DNA of 64,000 nt from Bradyrhizobium diversitatis (lineage in GTDB: Bacteria; Pseudomonadota; Alphaproteobacteria; Rhizobiales; Xanthobacteraceae), in assembly GCF_016031635.1 (NCBI RefSeq), contig NZ_JACEGD010000012.1:124001-188000 (forward strand). The letters are read 5' to 3'. This document shows positions 61,836 through 64,000 of the stretch, piece by piece. Position numbers and translations under genes: made by a program. How positions within the stretch are numbered: the first letter of the stretch is position 1; each line of letters begins with the position of its first letter. A model generated the notes under the pieces. The model did no database searches. It saw only the letters and a list, made by a program, of their open reading frames with translations, and was not told where the DNA came from.

Positions 61836-62183
61836 TCACGGATGCGGATCGGGAAAGCGGTGGCGCTCGGAGAGCGCGGCGAGGATCGCGTCCTTGTCGG
61901 CGATGAAGGCGCGGCCATGATGGATGCCGGTCTGGTGCGGCGAAGTCGCTCCAGTCGCGAGCACGAGCAGCGGCAGCGATTGGTTCTCCTCGCCGACCAG
62001 CGCGATCACGGCTTGCCGCGGTAGCGGCCAGGGGATCCGCTCGACGTCGAGCTTTTCGGCGAGCGCCGGAAACGAGGCCAGCACGCCCTCGATCAGCGCG
62101 CAATGCCAGCAATAGAACCTGCGATTCGGAAAGGCCGGATCCTCGAAACCAGGACGCAGCAGAAACAGGCGGTCGCGCGTCAT
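61836..62183 (-). CDS. DUF3088 domain protein
   Basis: A 115-residue protein: RLFLLRPGFEDPAFPNRRFYCWHCALIEGVLASFP (given in part) with C-W-H-C, then IPWPLPRQAVIALVGEENQSLPLLVLATG. The C-W-H-C resembles a thioredoxin-like active site, and members are small proteins of unknown function. The ATG at 62183 is the first good start; upstream frame is not protein-like. Confidence 0.82.
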   Translation of the reverse strand: MTRDRLFLLRPGFEDPAFPNRRFYCWHCALIEGVLASFPALAEKLDVERIPWPLPRQAVIALVGEENQSLPLLVLATGATSPHQTGIHHGRAFIADKDAILAALSERHRFPDPHP

Positions 62184-62294
62184 GGGGTCGCTCCGAAGCA
62201 TGGCCGCCTTGCTGAGGATCAAGGCGGCGCGGTCTGGCCGGCCTAGTGTCGAGGCCCCAAATCGTTGGGGATCGATAGAGTTAAGAAGGACGCC

Positions 62295-64000
62295 ATGCCG
62301 GGGCCGATCAGTCAACCGCACTCACTCGCCGACGTGACGACATTGCCGGAGCTCTTGCGCTGGCGCGTCCGTGCGACGCCGGCGGCGGAGGCCTATCGCC
62401 ATTTTGACGGCGCTGCCGGACGCTGGGTCAGCCAGTCCTGGCAGGAAATCGATGCGGAATTCGAGCGCTGGCGGCGGGCGCTGGCCACGGAGGGCTTTGC
62501 GGCCGGCGAGCGCGTTGCCATCCTGATGCCCAACGGCGTTGCGCATGTCGCGATGGACCAGGCGGCGCTGTCGCGCGGGCTCGTTCCGGTGCCGATGCAT
62601 GCCGTCGACAACCCCGACAGCATCGCCTACATCCTCGCCGATTCCGGTGCGCTGCTGCTGTTCGTGGATACGCTGTCGCGCTGGCAGGCGATCACCGCCA
62701 CTGGTCAGCCGCTCGACCATCTCAAGCGCATCGTCTGCGCGGATCCGGCGGGGCTCAGTGCTGCTGATGCCCGTATCGTCGCGCTCGACCGCTGGCTTGC
62801 GGAGCCTCGAAGCGTCAGCGCGCCGCTGGCTGACGTCGTGGTCGAGCCCGATGATCTTGCCGCCATCGTCTACACTTCGGGCACGACCGGCCGGCCCAAG
62901 GGCGTGATGCTGTCACATGGTAACATCGTCGCCAACGTGAAGGCCGTCGCGCAGCGCATCGCGGCCGTGCCCAACGACGTCTTCCTGTCCTTCCTGCCGC
63001 TCTCGCACACCTTCGAGCGTACCGGCGGCTATTATTATCCGATCGCGGTGGGGGCCTGCGTCGCCTATGCGCGCTCGGTGCCGCAACTCGCGGAAGACCT
63101 GAAAATGGTACGGCCGACGGTGCTGGTCTCCGTGCCCCGCATCTATGAGCGCGTCTACGCCCTGATCATGCAACATCGCGCGGCGGCCGGCGGCGCAGAA
63201 CGCAGGCTGCTCGATCTCGCGCTTGCCGTCGGCGGCCGGCGCTTCGATGCGCGGCAGGGTCGCGGCTCGCAGGCGCTGTTCGACCGGCTTGCCTGGCCGC
63301 TCCTGAAGCGTTTCGTCGTCGACAAGGTGCTGGCCCAGTTCGGCGGACGCCTGCGCGTTGCTGTCTCCGGCGGCGCTCCGATTGCCGAGCCGGTCATCCG
63401 CCTGTTTCTCGCGCTCGGGCTCGACGTTCTTCAGGGCTACGGCATGACTGAGACCTCGCCGGTCGTTTCCGTCAATACGCCCGACGACAACGATCCGTCC
63501 TCGGTCGGCCGTGTCCTGGACGGTCTGGAAGTCAGGCTCGGCGAGCTCGACGAGCTGCTCGTTCGCGGGCCGAGCGTGATGCTCGGCTACTGGCACAAGC
63601 CGGAGGAGACGCGCAAGGTCAAGCAGGCCGATGGCTGGCTGCACACCGGCGATCAGGCCCGCATCGAGAACGGGCGCATCACCATCACCGGCCGCATCAA
63701 GGACATCCTGGTCACTTCGACCGGCGAGAAGATCGCGCCGGTGGATCTGGAGACCGCCATCCTCGCCGATCCCCTGTTCGAGCAGGTGTTGGTGATCGGC
63801 GAACAGCGGCCGTTCCTCGCCGCGCTGGTCGTGCTGAATGCAAAAGCCTGGGTGCAGGAAAAAGAAAGGCTCGCGGCGAGCGGCAAGCAAGGCGCTGCGG
63901 CGGAGCGGGCCGTGCTGCTGGCCAGAATTGCGGCGGCGGTGAAGGCCTATCCGTCCTACGCGACGCCGCGCGCGGTATGGTGGACGCTGGATCCGTGGAC
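62295..64000 (+). CDS. Long-chain fatty acid-CoA ligase (AMP-forming), partial
   Basis: The first ~569 codons of an acyl-CoA synthetase; the end is beyond the window. Adenylation motifs: YTSGTTGRPKG (about residue 192), GGAPIAEPVIR, GYGMTETSPVVSV, and the C-terminal hinge GDQARIENGRITITGRIKD with KIAPVDLE. The layout resembles FadD/LACS proteins (COG1022). It converts fatty acids to CoA esters using ATP. RBS AGAAGGA precedes the ATG. No stop is seen before base 64000. Confidence 0.93.
   Translation, partial: MPGPISQPHSLADVTTLPELLRWRVRATPAAEAYRHFDGAAGRWVSQSWQEIDAEFERWRRALATEGFAAGERVAILMPNGVAHVAMDQAALSRGLVPVPMHAVDNPDSIAYILADSGALLLFVDTLSRWQAITATGQPLDHLKRIVCADPAGLSAADARIVALDRWLAEPRSVSAPLADVVVEPDDLAAIVYTSGTTGRPKGVMLSHGNIVANVKAVAQRIAAVPNDVFLSFLPLSHTFERTGGYYYPIAVGACVAYARSVPQLAEDLKMVRPTVLVSVPRIYERVYALIMQHRAAAGGAERRLLDLALAVGGRRFDARQGRGSQALFDRLAWPLLKRFVVDKVLAQFGGRLRVAVSGGAPIAEPVIRLFLALGLDVLQGYGMTETSPVVSVNTPDDNDPSSVGRVLDGLEVRLGELDELLVRGPSVMLGYWHKPEETRKVKQADGWLHTGDQARIENGRITITGRIKDILVTSTGEKIAPVDLETAILADPLFEQVLVIGEQRPFLAALVVLNAKAWVQEKERLAASGKQGAAAERAVLLARIAAAVKAYPSYATPRAVWWTLDPW

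Overview
The window is about 64 kb of GC-rich (roughly 65%) alphaproteobacterial chromosome, most like Bradyrhizobium or a close relative. Reasons: the gene content and codon use, a hisD / UPF0262 / tyrosine phosphatase / maf / yacG / tRNA-Phe block, a rhizobial C-P lyase (phn) locus, and several families of palindromic intergenic repeats that I recall as common in Bradyrhizobium. Genes are densely packed on both strands. No prophage, insertion sequence, integrase, rRNA or CRISPR array was seen.

Layout. 1-6.2 kb: tail of a rhodanese-type gene, serA, a patatin-like lipase with a GntP-type permease, and a secreted tannase/feruloyl-esterase-like enzyme. 6.3-9.9 kb: an EmrAB-type multidrug efflux pair divergent from a TetR regulator. 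9.9-11.2 kb: a MarR regulator, apparently made from a leaderless transcript, overlapping a frameshifted enoyl-CoA hydratase gene. 11.3-14.4 kb: a chemoreceptor and a DapA-family lyase. 14.8-16.9 kb: SBP56 (methanethiol oxidase family) overlapping a membrane protein gene.

16.9-31.3 kb is the core of the window, a complete phosphonate-use locus in three transcription units. A leftward unit encodes a hexapeptide acetyltransferase, a PhnM paralogue and a 2H phosphoesterase-like protein. Divergent from it is the phnCDEE transporter, with a terminator-like hairpin after phnD. Then comes phnF (GntR type), divergent from phnGHIJKLMN plus a PPOX-type flavoprotein. A strong Pho box and an 11-6-11 palindrome sit in front of phnG, and a weaker Pho-box-like site lies before phnC. 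Two inverted copies of a ~145-bp repeat bracket the phnF-phnN block.

31.4-45.4 kb: an SDR reductase, a histone-like basic protein, an alpha/beta hydrolase, metY, and an IclR regulator divergent from a catabolic operon. That operon encodes a TctC-type solute-binding protein, a flavin reductase-like protein, two FAH-superfamily enzymes, RidA and an amidohydrolase; its substrate is unknown. Next come a luciferase-like monooxygenase, a Tat-exported intradiol-dioxygenase-like protein with a haem-type membrane partner, a cNMP-binding protein, and a ~640-bp repeat element with strong RNA-like inverted repeats. 45.5-54.5 kb: tRNA-Thr, a cNMP/thioredoxin-reductase-like gene broken by an apparent internal deletion, small enzymes, the hisD-yacG housekeeping block and tRNA-Phe. 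54.6-64 kb: a CBS protein, a YbaK-type deacylase, a DUF1326/DUF2182 pair, a nitrobindin-like protein, a RibD-like reductase, a flavin amine oxidase, a His-rich secreted protein, a DUF3088 protein and the first 569 codons of a long-chain acyl-CoA synthetase that runs off the end.

The most unusual observations are the leaderless marR promoter/operator, the two broken genes, the paired PhnM clades, the IclR operator covering its own start codon, the orphan ring-cleavage-type operon and the structured repeat element at 44.4-45.0 kb. All family assignments come from reading translated sequence and motifs. No database search was run.
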